Assembly (NCBI RefSeq): GCF_028613635.1
Contig: NZ_JAQRMY010000001.1
Location: forward strand, 105,778-169,777
DNA length: 64,000 nucleotides
Reading direction: 5' to 3'
From: Devosia sp. ZB163
GTDB lineage: Bacteria; Pseudomonadota; Alphaproteobacteria; Rhizobiales; Devosiaceae
The notes under the pieces are model-generated. The model was not told where the DNA came from and searched no databases. It worked only from the letters and a program-made list of their open reading frames with translations. Within the stretch, counting starts at the first letter, position 1; each line of letters starts with the position of its first letter. This document shows positions 63,086 to 64,000 of the stretch, piece after piece. A program made the position numbers and the translations under genes.

Positions 63086-63294
63086 GCTGCTTGTTTCCTA
63101 CTCGGACGGGTCCCTGCGAGGCCCGTATCGCCTTGTTTTTTCTGCGCCCCGAAGGGTCTCATGGGCAAGGTTTAGCATGCCTTGCACAAGACCAGAATTA
63201 TCGGTTGCAAACCCGCTTTCGATTGGGCATATAGGCCCGCGTCGACGAGATGCCAAGCGCAACTGCGGTTGCCGAGGCGGCGTGGACATGGAGT

Positions 63295-63369
63295 GCGGGT
63301 GTAGCTCAGGGGTAGAGCATAACCTTGCCAAGGTTAGGGTCGAGGGTTCGAATCCCTTCGCCCGCTCCA
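63295..63369 (+). tRNA. tRNA-Gly (anticodon GCC)
   Basis: The acceptor GCGGGTG pairs with CGCCCGC (one G-U). The D-arm is GCTCAGGGGTAGAGC, the anticodon loop TTGCCAA gives GCC and the T-arm is GAGGGTTCGAATCCCTT. A CCA end is encoded (63367-63369). Confidence 0.97.
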
Positions 63370-63432
63370 ATATCCTCCCGACATGTACGGGATGCGACAA
63401 GAGGCCGGACAGCTGTCCGGCCTTTCGCATTT

Positions 63433-64000
63433 CTAGGCCCGGTACCGCAGCGCCTCGACCAGGAGGGCAAAGGCCGGCGAGGCCTGTCGCCGATGCGGGT
63501 AGTAGAGATGGTAGCCCTGAAAGTAGGGACACCAGTCGGCGAGCACCTCGACCAGCCGCCCCGCCTCGATGTGCGGCTGCACCAGGTCGATGGGAATGTA
63601 CGCCAGGCCCATCCCGTCGAGCGCCGCGTCGAGAATTGGCATGATGCTGTTGAAGGCGAGCTGGCCATCGACCCGGGCATTGATCTTGCGCCCGTCCTTC
63701 TCGAACTCCCAGGCATAAAGACTCCCCGCCGACGTCAGCCGGACGTTGAGGCAGCTGTGGCCGGTGAGGTCCTCCGGCCGTTCGGGTTGCGGATGCGCGG
63801 CAAAGTAGTCGGGCGAGGCAACCACAGCGAAACGCCAGTCGGGCCCGATGCGCACCGCGATCATGTCCTTTGCCAGCGCTTCGCCCAGCCGCACGCCCGC
63901 GTCGATCCGCTGCTCGACGATATTGGTGAAGCCGTGGTCGATGATGACCTCGACCTTGATGTCGGGGTGCTCTCGGAGGAAGGCGTTGAGCCGAGGCTGC
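63433..64000 (-). CDS. LysR-family transcriptional regulator, C-terminal part (cut by window edge)
   Basis: The minus strand from the window edge to 63433 reads in one frame QPRLNAFLREHPDIKVEVII, later RIDAGVRLGEALAKDM, and ends LVEALRYRA. This is the effector-binding domain of a LysR-type regulator of the group with two lobes and the motif GMGLAYIP. The N-terminal DNA-binding helix-turn-helix lies beyond the window. Its target is unknown. Confidence 0.88.
   Translation of the reverse strand, partial: QPRLNAFLREHPDIKVEVIIDHGFTNIVEQRIDAGVRLGEALAKDMIAVRIGPDWRFAVVASPDYFAAHPQPERPEDLTGHSCLNVRLTSAGSLYAWEFEKDGRKINARVDGQLAFNSIMPILDAALDGMGLAYIPIDLVQPHIEAGRLVEVLADWCPYFQGYHLYYPHRRQASPAFALLVEALRYRA

Noticed and set aside
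1-64000. Mobile elements, prophage or CRISPR arrays
   Set aside because: No transposase, integrase, phage or Cas gene and no regular short spaced repeats were found; the repeats seen are REP-like or local dyads.

Overview
The window is a high-GC stretch of ordinary bacterial chromosome. Gene families and gene order point to an alphaproteobacterium of the Hyphomicrobiales, and the overall look is Devosia-like; the genus is inference. Supporting signs are the hemC-hemD-mitofilin-like-hemY cluster diverging from tsaD-gpsA, an NAD-dependent glutamate dehydrogenase of about 1,580 residues, a glnK-amtB pair, a DUF1674 (SDHAF4-type) protein and a DUF1236 protein. No rRNA, CRISPR array, insertion sequence, integrase or phage gene was seen. 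Two tRNA genes are present: Thr-CGT on the minus strand and Gly-GCC on the plus strand.

Layout. 1-7.6 kb: a truncated Rrf2-type regulator, a KefB/YbaL-type cation:proton antiporter, a zinc alcohol dehydrogenase, a pterin carbinolamine dehydratase, a membrane GGDEF-EAL protein and a FeeM-like N-acyl amino acid synthase. 7.7-13.9 kb: a five-gene minus-strand sugar operon (binding protein, two permeases, LacI-type regulator, GH127 glycosidase) with two identical palindromes upstream as candidate operators. 14-18.9 kb: an accessory stretch of a kinase-like protein, small proteins, a GntR/UTRA regulator, a YjaB-type acetyltransferase and a region of tandem dyad repeats. 18.9-32.2 kb: housekeeping genes (hemY, mitofilin-like, hemD, hemC; tsaD, gpsA, YciI, EVE; htpX, rsmB, heparinase-like, purH). 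32.2-50 kb: large GDH, a flippase-like protein, leuC, leuD and leuB scattered on one strand, argC, deoD, RidA, small GDH, an aminotransferase, and a diguanylate cyclase flanked by two small proteins homologous to each other. 50-56 kb: a 123-bp REPIN-like repeat, DUF1127, a homocysteine methyltransferase-like protein, TetR, a luciferase-like oxidoreductase, an isoprenylcysteine methyltransferase-like protein and an ABC exporter. 56-60 kb: an ammonium module with glnK-amtB, a second Amt gene and an unannotated 32-residue membrane peptide. 60-64 kb: a UbiH-type hydroxylase, a thioredoxin/CnoX-LON-Trm112 operon, tRNA-Gly and a truncated LysR regulator.

The most promising non-obvious signals are these. 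(1) Both ammonium transporter loci carry nearly identical sigma-54-type promoters. (2) The second Amt gene is followed by a tiny membrane ORF whose ribosome-binding site lies inside an 18-bp hairpin. (3) Two small homologous proteins bracket a membrane diguanylate cyclase. (4) A family of GC-rich palindromes occurs as singles and as one REPIN-like inverted doublet. (5) Two 31-bp tandem units, each with two internal dyads, sit in a gene-poor low-GC pocket near 15.5 kb. (6) Two GAAAAGCTTTTC palindromes stand upstream of the sugar operon.
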